NCBI RefSeq assembly: GCF_009833095.1
Contig: NZ_QRCB01000011.1
Coordinates: 26,780-90,779, forward strand
Length of the DNA: 64,000 nt
Reading direction: 5' to 3'
Origin: Nitrosomonas sp. JL21
Lineage (GTDB): Bacteria; Pseudomonadota; Gammaproteobacteria; Burkholderiales; Nitrosomonadaceae
The first letter of the stretch is position 1. Every line of letters starts with the position of its first letter. A program made the position numbers and the translations under genes. Of the stretch, positions 9,698-18,754 are shown piece after piece. The notes beneath the pieces are model-generated. The model was not told where the DNA came from, did no database searches, and saw only the letters and a program-made list of their open reading frames with translations.

Positions 9698-10032
9698 TTT
9701 TCAATAATCAATTTGTCCAATCTCGTCAGAAAATTATCTCAAAAATAAAGGCATATTGCCCTGACGGGTCATGCTGTCTTCGTCGGTTTTCCAATCTTCG
9801 TTGAATTCCAAACCAACTATATTCAGGAGAATGAGATGGATAATGAAAGCAAGCTTATCGGTGGAGTAGGGGAGTGGGAGAAGAGTGCAAAGGTTAATCA
9901 ATAAGCGCAATAACGAGATTTTGTTATTAAAATCCTAAAATAGTCTGGGCTGATATTGTGAATTATTATTTGATGGAAAATTAAAATTGCGGAACAGAAT
10001 TAATTAATATTTCTTGTAAGTTCCTGATTATG
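9698..10032. other. intergenic region between DUF2383 gene and tRNA-Asn
   Basis: AT-rich, about 335 bases. It contains the 22-codon ORF with the duplicated leader (9836-9904) and otherwise no recognisable gene, terminator or repeat of the tRNA 3' end. Confidence 0.4.
9836..9904 (+). CDS. 22-codon ORF with leader duplicated from the DUF2383 gene
   Basis: Reads MDNESKLIGGVGEWEKSAKV-NQ. The 14 bases AGGAGAATGAGATG (9825-9838) are identical to those at 9231-9244, and the next ten bases differ at only two positions, so its first codons (MDNES) echo MTNEK of the DUF2383 protein. It is either a truncated duplicate or a very small translated peptide. After residue 5 the similarity is lost. Confidence 0.3.
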   Translation: MDNESKLIGGVGEWEKSAKVNQ

Positions 10033-10108
10033 TGGCTCCCCGACCAGGGCTCGAACCTGGGACCTGCGGATTAACAGTCCGTCGCTCTACCGACTGAGCT
10101 ATCGGGGA
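10033..10108 (-). tRNA. tRNA-Asn (anticodon GUU)
   Basis: A 76-base gene including encoded CCA. On the minus strand it starts TCCCCGATAGCTCAG, has the anticodon loop CTGTTAA (anticodon GTT), the T-loop GGTTCGAGCC, and ends GTCGGGGAGCCA. The acceptor stem pairs TCCCCGA with TCGGGGA. The recombinase relic lies beyond its 3' end. Confidence 0.97.
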
Positions 10109-10267
10109 AAATGGTGAGTTGCGCATGTTAACGTTTTGAGCCTTTTTGGTCAACTGTCGTGTGGCTGTAGCGCAATAAATCTCTTACCCGGATTCTGAAC
10201 CTCAATCGGAATCAGGTAATGATGCGATGCTATGGGAGATTGTCCGTTGTTTCCCATGCCAGAGGGA

Positions 10268-11659
10268 TCACACGGGAACCATGAGCGTAAAGCGCGTGGG
10301 ATTCTTGCGCTGTATGGTCAGCTCAGCGGAGATCTGCTCACTCAGGAGCGTCACCAATTGCAGTCCCAGGGTTGAGGTATTATCGATATCCAATTCCTCC
10401 GGGAGACCTCTGCCATCGTCGCTGACGATCACTTGTAAGCGATGGTTGTCGAGATATTTGAGCGCGATATGAATATGTCCCCGATGGTTCAGAGCAAATG
10501 CATATTTCATGGCATTGGTGCACAATTCATTGAGGATCAATCCCAGCGGAATGCTGATATTGATCGGGAGCAGAACGTGATCAGCGTCGATGACAATATG
10601 GATGTTCGACGTATTCAAGGCATAGGAAGCTGAAAGATTGCTGACCAGGCTTTCAGTGACGGCGCTGAAATCGACGCGTGAAAAATCGGTCGATTCATAC
10701 AGGATTTGATGAATCATGGCCATCGATTTGACTCTATTCTGGCTTTCTTTCAGAATTCCAATGGCGGCGCCGTTCATCGATCTGTCGGATTGCATACCCA
10801 GCAGGCTGTCGATGATTTGCAGGTTATTTTTGACGCGATGATGAATTTCGGACAATAGCAGATCTTTTTCTTTGAGGGCGGCCTTCAACTGTTCTTCCTG
10901 ATGCTTCCGTTCCGTGATGTCGATCACCGAAGCCAGAATCATCTGGCCCTGCGGCGTTTGGATCGGATTCAGGCCGACTTCAACCGGAAATTCCAGGCCG
11001 TTTTTGTGCAATCCGAACAAATCTCTTCCATGACCCATGGCGCGCGCGCTCGGTTGTTCGAGATAATTTTTTCTCAGTTGCGGATGATGACGGCGATGCG
11101 TTTGCGGTATCAGCATTTCGATCGAGTGATTCATCAATTCGTTGCGGGCATAGCCGAATAATGTTTCGGTTGTCGTATTCACCATCACGATGATGCCATT
11201 GCGATCGGACATGATCATGCCGTTGGGCGATGCTTCCACGGCAAGTCGCAGCATATTTTCGGCAAAATTGCGGTCGCTGATATCGACGATGGCTGCGAGC
11301 ACATAGATGCCATATTGCGTTTCGATCGGATTGAGGCCCACTTCGATCGGAAATTCCTTGCCATTTTTATGCAAACCGTACACGTCCTTTCCATGACCCA
11401 TCGGACGGGATGTCGATTCTCCGATATAAGCCTGGCGGTATTCCGGATGTTTTTGACGGAACCGCTCGGGTAATAGGATTTCAAGAGGATGACCGAGAAG
11501 TTCGTGTCGATCGTAACCGAACAGCTTCTCCGTCATGGAATTCGCCATCACGATCTTGCCTTCACTACCCATCATTACCATGCCGCTCGGCGACGCTTCG
11601 ACAGCGAGATGCATCATTTCATTGGTATTGCCGAAATTTTTCAAATGGGCGAAGGGCAT
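10268..11659 (-). CDS. PAS-PAS-HisKA_2 sensor histidine kinase
   Basis: Cytoplasmic sensor kinase, 463 aa, no transmembrane segment. Two PAS domains (about 16-130 and 137-250) are near copies of each other: both hold LAVEASP-G, MGHG and GLHKNG-EFP-EVGLNPI. An H-box of the HisKA_2/HWE kind, LLLSEIHHRVKNNLQII, follows at 267-283 (phosphoacceptor His273 or His274), then a HATPase with ILNELCTNAMKYAF (375-388; N377) and SDDGRGLP (413-420). HWE/HisKA_2 kinases often respond to light, redox or stress, but the PAS ligand is not readable here. It lies 15 bases downstream of the GGDEF/EAL gene on the same strand, so the two probably form an operon and a pathway. Confidence 0.9.
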   Translation of the reverse strand: MPFAHLKNFGNTNEMMHLAVEASPSGMVMMGSEGKIVMANSMTEKLFGYDRHELLGHPLEILLPERFRQKHPEYRQAYIGESTSRPMGHGKDVYGLHKNGKEFPIEVGLNPIETQYGIYVLAAIVDISDRNFAENMLRLAVEASPNGMIMSDRNGIIVMVNTTTETLFGYARNELMNHSIEMLIPQTHRRHHPQLRKNYLEQPSARAMGHGRDLFGLHKNGLEFPVEVGLNPIQTPQGQMILASVIDITERKHQEEQLKAALKEKDLLLSEIHHRVKNNLQIIDSLLGMQSDRSMNGAAIGILKESQNRVKSMAMIHQILYESTDFSRVDFSAVTESLVSNLSASYALNTSNIHIVIDADHVLLPINISIPLGLILNELCTNAMKYAFALNHRGHIHIALKYLDNHRLQVIVSDDGRGLPEELDIDNTSTLGLQLVTLLSEQISAELTIQRKNPTRFTLMVPV

Positions 11660-11674
11660 GGTGACGGCGTGGCT

Positions 11675-14107
11675 TCAGGTGTTTGGGCGAATAGGCGAAT
11701 TTTTGATCAACCCGGGGATGTATTCCGGCGCTACCGGTTTGCTGAGCAGATAGCCTTGCAATTCGTTACAACCCAGTTCAGTCAAAAAAGCGATTTGTTC
11801 CTGTGCCTCGATGCCTTCGGCAATCACCTGCAATCCAAGCTTCTGCGCCAGCACCATAATGGCGGCGGCAATGGCGCAGTCATTGTCGTCTTCAGGAATG
11901 CCCTTGACGAAACTTTGATCGATTTTCAATCGATGGATCGGAAGATTTTTTAGCGAGCTCAGGCATGAATAACCGGTGCCAAAATCATCTATGGAGATGG
12001 AAAGGCCCAGATTCTCCAATTGCTCCAGGCAATTGATGTAGATTAATTCATCCTGCAGGCAGGATTCAGTGACTTCCAATTCCAGCAAATGAGCCGGAAG
12101 TGCGTATTGATACAGGAGCTTGGCAATAAAATTGTGGAAATTCTTGTCCGCGAGCTGCCGTATCGAAATATTGACGGCGATTCGTAAATCGCTCAGCCCG
12201 TTCGCGTGCCATTGGCTGAGTTGCTTGCAGGCTTCGGTCAGCACCCAATTTCCGATCTCGATGATCAGCCGGCTCGTTTCGGCGACCGGAATGATGTCGA
12301 TCGGGAGTAACAATCCCTTAGTCGGATGCTGCCAGCGAATCAGCGCTTCGACCCCCGTGATGCGCTTTTCGGTCGGAGAGAACTGGGGCTGGTAGAACAA
12401 CATGAACTGTTGCTTTGCCAAGGCGTGGTGAAGTTCCTGCTCCCGGGTCAGATGATGTGCGGCTTTCTGGGTCAATGCGGAGTGATAGAAGGCATAGTTA
12501 TTCCTGCCTTTGTTCTTTGCCTCATACATCGCAGTATCCGCCATCTGCAGTAGTTCCTCCGGATGAGCGGAATGATCCGGGTAAGCACTGATGCCAATGC
12601 TACATGACGGAATGATTTCCATATTTTCAACGATGACCGGCATGGCCAGGCTTTCCAATATTTTTTCCGCCACTCTGATCAAAGCGTCATTCGATTCGGC
12701 GCGGCTCACGATCACGATGAATTCGTCTCCACCGAGCCTTCCCAGCGTGTCGCACTGGCGCAATACCGACAGCATGCGGTGCGACACGAAGCATAATAGC
12801 GTGTCGCCGCTGTTGTGCCCCAAGGTATCGTTGATGCGCTTGAAGTTATCCAAATCGATGAATAGCACGCCCAGCATCGAAGATTCGCGTATCGCGACCG
12901 CCAATGCCTGCTTGAGGCGATCCATGATCAGCATGCGGTTCGGCAGATTGGTCAAACTGTCATAGTAAGCGATATGCGAGAGTTGCTCGGTCGTTTCGCG
13001 GATGACCGTGATATCCGATATCATTACGACAAACTGTTGAGTCGTGCCTGCGTCAGAATGAATGAGGCCGATGTTCAGCCAGGCATAGAGGCTGTCCATA
13101 TTCTTCTTGAGCACACTGACTTCACCTTGCCATTGACCATTCTGATGGCATGCAAGCCAGATCTTGTTATACATATCCTCACCCAGTGAGAATCGGTTCA
13201 AGAACGGCAATTCCTTGTTGATGAGGTCGTGGTGCTCAAAACCGGTCATGCTGAAGAAAGCGTTATTGGCACGATCGAAACGTTTGTCTTCATTCAGAAT
13301 GATGATGCCTTCCGCAGCACATTCGAACACTGTTGCCGCCTGTGCCAGTTTGTTTCGTGCTGAGCGGCTTTCGGTCGTGTTTTGCAGTATACCGACAATC
13401 TGAGGTTGGTCGGCTGCCGCGTCACTGAAGGATTTACCGTATAGTTTGTACCAAACGGGAGTTTCACTGCCGCAGTCGACTTGGAATTCCAGATCGGCGG
13501 TCTTTCCTTTGCTGCTGCGCAGTCGATCAATGAATTGCGCGAGTTTGTGTTTGTCGTCATCATGCATGGCAGTCATAACACTGTTCCAGTCCGGCAACGG
13601 CAAAGCCCCGCCATGCGGAGTTTTATTCAAGATGATGTCTTGTGAATCCGCCGCCATTTCCCAGGTTCCCAGATTCGCGGCTTCCAGAGCCAGACGAAAA
13701 TGCTGTTCGTTCTTTTTGAGCACGATGTCGCATTCAAAACGCTCCAGGCTCACCTGAATGATGATATGGAGTTCCCGGTCCGAAAATGGCTTCAATAAAT
13801 AGCCATACGGTTTGGTGGTCTTGGCGCGGGCAAGCGTCTTTTCTTCCGAAAATGCAGTCAGATAAACGATCGGGATATGATGGGTTTTTTGCAGCAGAGC
13901 AACGACTTCGATACCATCCATGCTGCCTTGAATATGAATATCCATCAGTACGAGGCTGGGGACTTCCTGGTTGATCAGTGCCAGCACTTTATCGCTATTG
14001 GCCGCGGTTCCCGTAATATGATAGCCCAGCTTGGTCAGTCGCCTTTTCAGATCGAGGGCGACGATCGTTTCGTCTTCTACGATGAGTATTTTGATGGGTT
14101 CGTTCAT
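11675..14107 (-). CDS. response regulator with PAS-PAS-GGDEF-EAL domains
   Basis: Composite c-di-GMP signalling protein, 810 aa from this start. Receiver domain 5-120 with phosphoacceptor Asp56 (LVLMDIHIQG), two PAS-like domains (about 135-245 and 253-370), GGDEF at 380-545 with an intact active site (GRLGGDEF, 455-463) and the product-inhibition motif RQCD just before it, then EAL from about 560 with VEALIRW and the catalytic DDFGTGYS. It could be a bifunctional cyclase/phosphodiesterase. I chose the ATG at 14107 because GGAAGGAAACCTG precedes it and MNEPIKILIVEDE begins the receiver; the frame extends 20 codons further upstream. Confidence 0.92.
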   Translation of the reverse strand: MNEPIKILIVEDETIVALDLKRRLTKLGYHITGTAANSDKVLALINQEVPSLVLMDIHIQGSMDGIEVVALLQKTHHIPIVYLTAFSEEKTLARAKTTKPYGYLLKPFSDRELHIIIQVSLERFECDIVLKKNEQHFRLALEAANLGTWEMAADSQDIILNKTPHGGALPLPDWNSVMTAMHDDDKHKLAQFIDRLRSSKGKTADLEFQVDCGSETPVWYKLYGKSFSDAAADQPQIVGILQNTTESRSARNKLAQAATVFECAAEGIIILNEDKRFDRANNAFFSMTGFEHHDLINKELPFLNRFSLGEDMYNKIWLACHQNGQWQGEVSVLKKNMDSLYAWLNIGLIHSDAGTTQQFVVMISDITVIRETTEQLSHIAYYDSLTNLPNRMLIMDRLKQALAVAIRESSMLGVLFIDLDNFKRINDTLGHNSGDTLLCFVSHRMLSVLRQCDTLGRLGGDEFIVIVSRAESNDALIRVAEKILESLAMPVIVENMEIIPSCSIGISAYPDHSAHPEELLQMADTAMYEAKNKGRNNYAFYHSALTQKAAHHLTREQELHHALAKQQFMLFYQPQFSPTEKRITGVEALIRWQHPTKGLLLPIDIIPVAETSRLIIEIGNWVLTEACKQLSQWHANGLSDLRIAVNISIRQLADKNFHNFIAKLLYQYALPAHLLELEVTESCLQDELIYINCLEQLENLGLSISIDDFGTGYSCLSSLKNLPIHRLKIDQSFVKGIPEDDNDCAIAAAIMVLAQKLGLQVIAEGIEAQEQIAFLTELGCNELQGYLLSKPVAPEYIPGLIKNSPIRPNT

Positions 14108-14473
14108 CAGGTTTCCTTCCTCTGAAAGCGTATGGAATGAATGAGCAATTTTTTCAGGGATAGACATTCATGGCTCCGGGACGAGGAAGCAGCGCGTGGA
14201 TGGGGTGATATGATGATTTGACATTTCAATATCCTCACTCTCTTTGCGGTAACCCACTATGGAAGTGACTGCAAAATAACATAAAAATGGAATGCGATAA
14301 CATCAGCAATGTCTGACATCTATATCGGAAGAATTATCTTGAAGAAATTCAGAAAATTTAATGCTTATAGCCGGATTTCAAGCGAAAATGGCGGAGAAAG
14401 TGCTGTCACGATCCGTACAGTGTCATTGATCTGCTACGGTTACTGAGGGTGAGCAGAATGGATGGGCAGGGTT
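14108..14473. other. divergent intergenic region
   Basis: About 365 bases between the GGDEF/EAL gene and alkB, presumably holding both promoters. No terminator, repeat or clear promoter box was seen. Confidence 0.4.
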
Positions 14474-15145
14474 ATGAGTTTGTTTGAAGACGACGCATTA
14501 TTTCAAGGGCAGCAACAGCAGAAATTATGCACGGGCGCATTCGTGTTGCGAGGCTTTGCATTTGCTCAAGCAATGGCGCTGCATGAGGCAGTGAGCCGGA
14601 TGACGGTGCGAGCGCCATTCCGGAATATGGTTACGCCGGGAGGTTTTTGCATGTCGGTCGCGATGACGAATTGCGGTTCCTATGGCTGGATTTCGGATTC
14701 CATAGGTTATCGCTATGACGCCATCGATCCGCAGAGTGGTCAGCCCTGGCCCAGAATGCCTGAAATTTTTATGGCATTGGCGCAGAGTGCCGCGGCAGCG
14801 ACAGGATTTCAGAAGTATGTTCCCGATGCCTGCCTGATCAATCGGTATGATCCTGGAACCCGACTATCCATGCACCAGGATATGGATGAGCACGATAAAG
14901 AAGCGCCCATCGTTTCGGTCTCCTTGGGAATTCCAGCGGTTTTCCTGTGGGGTGGCATGCGGCGTCAGGATGAACACATCCGGATACCTTTATTTCATGG
15001 CGATGTCGTGGTCTGGGGCGGGCCGGCGAGATTTCGCTATCATGGCGTATTGCCTATTAAAGAGGAATGTCATACATTAACCGGCAGGTGTCGTATCAAT
15101 CTGACGTTTCGCAAGGTTATGGATGATTCTCAGGGCAGCGGATGA
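14474..15145 (+). CDS. alkB: AlkB: 2-oxoglutarate/Fe(II)-dependent DNA dealkylase
   Basis: Repairs 1-methyladenine and 3-methylcytosine in DNA by oxidative demethylation. 223 aa from this start. Substrate-lid text FRNMVTPGGFCMSVAMTNCG (50-69) and PDACLINRY match E. coli AlkB closely. The facial triad is intact: His134 and Asp136 in MHQDMDE, His190 in RYHGVLP; the 2-oxoglutarate-binding arginines lie in CRINLTFR (R207, R213). The ATG at 14474 (MSLFEDDALF) matches the usual N-terminus; an in-frame ATG four codons earlier is possible. No ada gene is adjacent. Confidence 0.95.
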   Translation: MSLFEDDALFQGQQQQKLCTGAFVLRGFAFAQAMALHEAVSRMTVRAPFRNMVTPGGFCMSVAMTNCGSYGWISDSIGYRYDAIDPQSGQPWPRMPEIFMALAQSAAAATGFQKYVPDACLINRYDPGTRLSMHQDMDEHDKEAPIVSVSLGIPAVFLWGGMRRQDEHIRIPLFHGDVVVWGGPARFRYHGVLPIKEECHTLTGRCRINLTFRKVMDDSQGSG

Positions 15146-15254
15146 CAAGAATAAGCTAGGTTGCTGGGAACCAATACGTCGGTACGGCTTCAGACAACAT
15201 TGTGTTCCTGTGAATTTCCGTTTTTTTCATGATGTGTAATAAGGATAGGGCGTA

Positions 15255-16793
15255 ATGCCAGCGTCGATTTTTTCTCATTGGGTACGATGGATAAGCTGGA
15301 TTTCTGTGGCTGGGCGTTTGAAACGCAGCCCGATCTTTTGTGCTTGGCTGGTGCTTTCATGGAAACAAACGGTTACTGGCATCAACGCTCTGTGCCCGGT
15401 CTTACCCATTCTCCGCCTGCGCTTGGCGGGTCTATTGCTGATTTCTTTGGCCGCAGGTTGTGCGATGGGTCCGGATTTTGTTCGGCCACAGATCGAAACC
15501 GCCGAGAAGTTCCGCGTTGTCAGTGAAGCCGAGGGAGACTCGATTGCTAATCTGCCGTGGTGGGCGCTGTTCCAGGATGAAGAATTGCAACGGCTGATTA
15601 CCCAGGCGCTCGTCGAAAACAAGAATCTCAAGCAAGCAGTCGCCAGCGTGGAAGAATTTCAAGCGCGCTCACGCACGGCCTGGATGGATTTTGCTCCAAA
15701 CATGGACATCAGTGCCAATGCGCCGGCATTTGGCACACTGGGCGGGTTTCTGCGCCCCGGCTTCGCAACCCCCTTTAATTATTTCGGCCAAACCACATTG
15801 AACTGGGAAATCGATATCTGGGGCAGGATTCGCCGCTCTACTGAAGCCGCAAGGGCTGACCTGATGGCGCAGGAAGAAAACCGGCGGGCGGTCATTCTGA
15901 CGCTGATCAGCGCTGTGGCGCAGTCGTATTTCGATCTCTTGCAGTTTGATTTTCAGCTCGATATTGCGCATCGTGCTCTGTCCTCATGGGAAGAATCGGT
16001 GCGTATTTCGCGCGCGCAGTTGCAGGCTGGGATCATTTCGCGTTTGGATCTGGATCAGTTCGAAGCCGAGCGCGCCAATGCGTCTGCCCGTGTTGCTGAG
16101 CTGCAACGGCAAGTGACACAGAAGGAAAACGAATTGAGCGTTCTAGTGGGCAAGAATCCGACTGCCATTGTGCGCGGACGGTTGCTCACGGAACAATTGA
16201 ACATGGTGGAAGTGCCGGCGGGTTTGCCGTCCGAACTGTTGCAACGCCGCCCGGATATCCTGCAAGCCGAGCAAGCGCTGGCAGCGGCGACCGCGCGCAT
16301 CGGCATGGCTAAGGCTGCGCGGTTTCCGAAATTATCATTGACCGGTTTTCTCGGTGTCGCCAGTCCGGCGCTATCGAATCTGCTGTTGTCCGGCAGTGAA
16401 TTCGGCGTGGGCGGGCTTGGGTTGGCTGGGCCATTGCTGAACGCGCAAAGCCTGGGATTTGAACAGCGGGCGGCGGAGGCACAGGCCCGGCAGGCGCTGG
16501 CGCAGTATGAACAGACGATATTGGTGGCATTCAAGGAAGTGGACGATGCACTGATCGCCATTCATACCGCCAATGAACAACTCAAGGCGCAGCAGCAACA
16601 GGTTGATGCATTGCATTCGGCGCTGCATGTCGCCGATCTTCGCTACCGCGGTGGAATTACCAGTTATGTCGATGTTCTGCTCGCGAAACGCACGCTGTTC
16701 GATGCGGAGTTTTCATTGACGGCGATGCGCCGCTTTCATCTGGTGTCGATCATTCAGCTGTATAAAGCACTGGGTGGAGGCTGGGCATCGTGA
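15255..16793 (+). CDS. RND efflux outer-membrane factor (NodT/OprM family lipoprotein)
   Basis: TolC-like trimeric channel protein for a tripartite pump, 512 aa as drawn. Lipobox SLAAGCAMGPDF (Cys about residue 67) and the family phrase GPDFVRPQ identify the mature lipoprotein start. The periplasmic helical repeats hold SYFDLLQFDFQLDIA, ISRLDLDQFEAERA and LPSELLQRRPDILQAE. The ATG at 15255 has AAGGA about ten bases upstream, but leaves some 66 residues before the lipid Cys, unusually long; a GTG near residue 31 could be the real start. First gene of the efflux operon. Confidence 0.88.
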   Translation: MPASIFSHWVRWISWISVAGRLKRSPIFCAWLVLSWKQTVTGINALCPVLPILRLRLAGLLLISLAAGCAMGPDFVRPQIETAEKFRVVSEAEGDSIANLPWWALFQDEELQRLITQALVENKNLKQAVASVEEFQARSRTAWMDFAPNMDISANAPAFGTLGGFLRPGFATPFNYFGQTTLNWEIDIWGRIRRSTEAARADLMAQEENRRAVILTLISAVAQSYFDLLQFDFQLDIAHRALSSWEESVRISRAQLQAGIISRLDLDQFEAERANASARVAELQRQVTQKENELSVLVGKNPTAIVRGRLLTEQLNMVEVPAGLPSELLQRRPDILQAEQALAAATARIGMAKAARFPKLSLTGFLGVASPALSNLLLSGSEFGVGGLGLAGPLLNAQSLGFEQRAAEAQARQALAQYEQTILVAFKEVDDALIAIHTANEQLKAQQQQVDALHSALHVADLRYRGGITSYVDVLLAKRTLFDAEFSLTAMRRFHLVSIIQLYKALGGGWAS

Positions 16794-16936
16794 TGGCCAT
16801 ATACAACGAGACGATTGTAGCAGGTAACGAGCGATGGTCAGCAGGCATGGCGAAATTGGCCGAAAGAGCGCAGTAGTTTTTCAGATTCCTTTAACGATAA
16901 CAGCATATACGAACATAATTCGTACAGGAGAATATT

Positions 16937-17488
16937 GTGAGTCATTATAAGATTGCGACGATCATTGGAAGTCTTCGCAAGGATTCGTTCAACCGGAAAC
17001 TTGCCGATGCCATCGTGAAACTGGCTCCGGCCGAATTTTCATTTAAGCTGATTCCGATCGATGATCTGCCTCTTTATAACCAGGATGACGATACCAACCA
17101 GACCGAACCGGTGAAACGTTTCAAGGCGGAAATCCTGAAATCGAACGGCTTGTTGTTTGTGACTCCGGAATACAATCGCTCCATCCCAGGTGTGCTCAAG
17201 AACGCGATCGATCATGCCTCGAGACCGTACGGTCAAAGCGTTTGGGCGGGTAAACCTGCCGGTATTCTGGGTGTCTCGATCGGCGCGAGCGGAACGGCAA
17301 TGGCTCAGCAGCATTTGCGCAATGTACTGGCGTATCTGGATGTGCCGACGCTGGGTCAGCCCGAAGCATTCATCCAGGTCAAAGAAGGGTTGTTCGATGA
17401 CAATGGCAATATTGGACCGGCCAGCAAGAACTTTTTGCAGAACTGGATGGATCGCTATGTTGCGTGGGTGGATCGACATGGATGCTAA
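16937..17488 (+). CDS. NAD(P)H-dependent FMN reductase (ChrR/YieF-like)
   Basis: Flavodoxin-like oxidoreductase of 183 aa. The FMN-binding signature is present: IIGSLRKDSFNRKLAD (9-24) for the phosphate loop and FVTPEYNRSIPGVLKNAIDH (74-93) for the flavin ring. Such enzymes reduce quinones, chromate or azo compounds with NAD(P)H. It begins with GTG, with ACAGGAG upstream. Placed between the outer-membrane factor and the adaptor of an RND pump, about 40 bases before the adaptor; this suggests that redox-active compounds may be reduced before or in parallel with export. That functional link is inference. Confidence 0.88.
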   Translation: MSHYKIATIIGSLRKDSFNRKLADAIVKLAPAEFSFKLIPIDDLPLYNQDDDTNQTEPVKRFKAEILKSNGLLFVTPEYNRSIPGVLKNAIDHASRPYGQSVWAGKPAGILGVSIGASGTAMAQQHLRNVLAYLDVPTLGQPEAFIQVKEGLFDDNGNIGPASKNFLQNWMDRYVAWVDRHGC

Positions 17489-17530
17489 TGCTTTGAATGT
17501 TGCGTATTCTCAGCGGAATCTGCAGGCTGA

Positions 17531-18754
17531 ATGATGACTAGGGCACATTTTTTAGGACGTCCTACCGGACATATGAGCCGATGCGCGGCTGCCTTCTGTG
17601 TGGTAATGGTTGTTGTCATGCTTGGCGGTTGTGCGGATAAGGGGTCCGAGCAAGCCGCACCGCCGTTACCGCAAGTGGACGTCATCACGGTGGCTACCCA
17701 AGCGATCCAGGATGAACCGGAGTTCATCGGCCAGACCGAAGCATTCCGTCCGGTTGAGATTCGCTCGCAAGTCAGCGGTATCATCAAGAAAGTGTATTTT
17801 ACCGAAGGTCGCAACGTCAAAAAGGGCGACCGGCTTTATTTGATCGATCCGGTACCGTTCAATGCCGTTTATTTGAGCACCAAAGCCAGGGTCGCGCAGG
17901 CCCAGGCGCGCCTCACTCAGGCAAAACTCGATTTGTCGCGCGTCAAACCGTTACTGGAACAGCAGGCAGTCAGTAAAAAGGATGTCGATGATGCGCAGGC
18001 TGAGTTCCTCGGCGCCAAAGCCATGCTCGAGGCGGCGCAGAATGATGTGATCAAGGCGAAATTTGACCTGGATAATACCGTTATCACAGCGCCCGTGAAG
18101 GGCCGTATCGGCCGTAGTCATTTTTATGAAGGGCGGTTGATTTCGGCGCAAACTGCGTTGCTGGCTACGATCGATCAACTCGATCCGATGTACGTCAATG
18201 TCAGCGTTCCCGAAAGCTACCTGCTGCGCCGCCGCCGCGAATTGGCGGAACAGAAGGTGCAACGGCCGGATATTTTCCAGTTGAGGGGTATGATGACTTT
18301 TTCGGATGGCAGTGTGTATCCGGAGGAAGGTGTGCTGGATTTTGCCGACGTGGCGTTACGCCCGGAAACCGGCACCCTGCAGGGGCGGTTTGTGTTTCCG
18401 AATCCCGAGGGCAATTTGGCGCCGGGGCATTCGTATTTTTATCCCGGCCAGTTTGTCAAAATTCGCATCAAAGGTTATGTCCGCACCGATGCCATCCTGA
18501 TTCCGCAGCGTGCCGTGCAACAGGGCCCGAGTGGATCGTTCGTGTATGTCATCAATCAGGAGGAGAAAGCCGAGTTACGCCCTATCCGCGCCAGTGCATG
18601 GCGGAGCAAGGATTGGCTGATCGAAGAGGGGTTGCGTCCGGGCGACAGAGTCGTCGTGGAAGGGTTCTTCCGCATCCTGCCGGGCGCGGAAGTCCGGGCT
18701 GTTGCCGCAGCGCCGTCACATTCTGAAAAACCTACGGTGCAAAGCCAGCCATGA
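17531..18754 (+). CDS. RND efflux periplasmic adaptor (membrane fusion protein)
   Basis: AcrA/MexA-type adaptor, 407 aa, linking pump and outer-membrane channel. Lipoprotein signal with VMLGGCADKG (Cys about 37). Lipoyl half-motifs FRPVEIRSQVSGIIKKVYF and ITAPVKGRIGRSHFYEGRL surround a coiled-coil hairpin with KARVAQAQARLTQAKLDLSR. The start may be the ATG at 17531 or the one at 17573 (MSRCAAAF), which gives a tighter signal peptide. Its TGA overlaps the pump's ATG by four bases, so the two are translationally coupled. Confidence 0.93.
   Translation: MMTRAHFLGRPTGHMSRCAAAFCVVMVVVMLGGCADKGSEQAAPPLPQVDVITVATQAIQDEPEFIGQTEAFRPVEIRSQVSGIIKKVYFTEGRNVKKGDRLYLIDPVPFNAVYLSTKARVAQAQARLTQAKLDLSRVKPLLEQQAVSKKDVDDAQAEFLGAKAMLEAAQNDVIKAKFDLDNTVITAPVKGRIGRSHFYEGRLISAQTALLATIDQLDPMYVNVSVPESYLLRRRRELAEQKVQRPDIFQLRGMMTFSDGSVYPEEGVLDFADVALRPETGTLQGRFVFPNPEGNLAPGHSYFYPGQFVKIRIKGYVRTDAILIPQRAVQQGPSGSFVYVINQEEKAELRPIRASAWRSKDWLIEEGLRPGDRVVVEGFFRILPGAEVRAVAAAPSHSEKPTVQSQP

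Noticed and set aside
10033..10108. tRNA-Asn as attachment site of an island
   Set aside because: I looked for a repeat of the tRNA 3' end in the adjacent 2 kb and saw none, so no att site is claimed.
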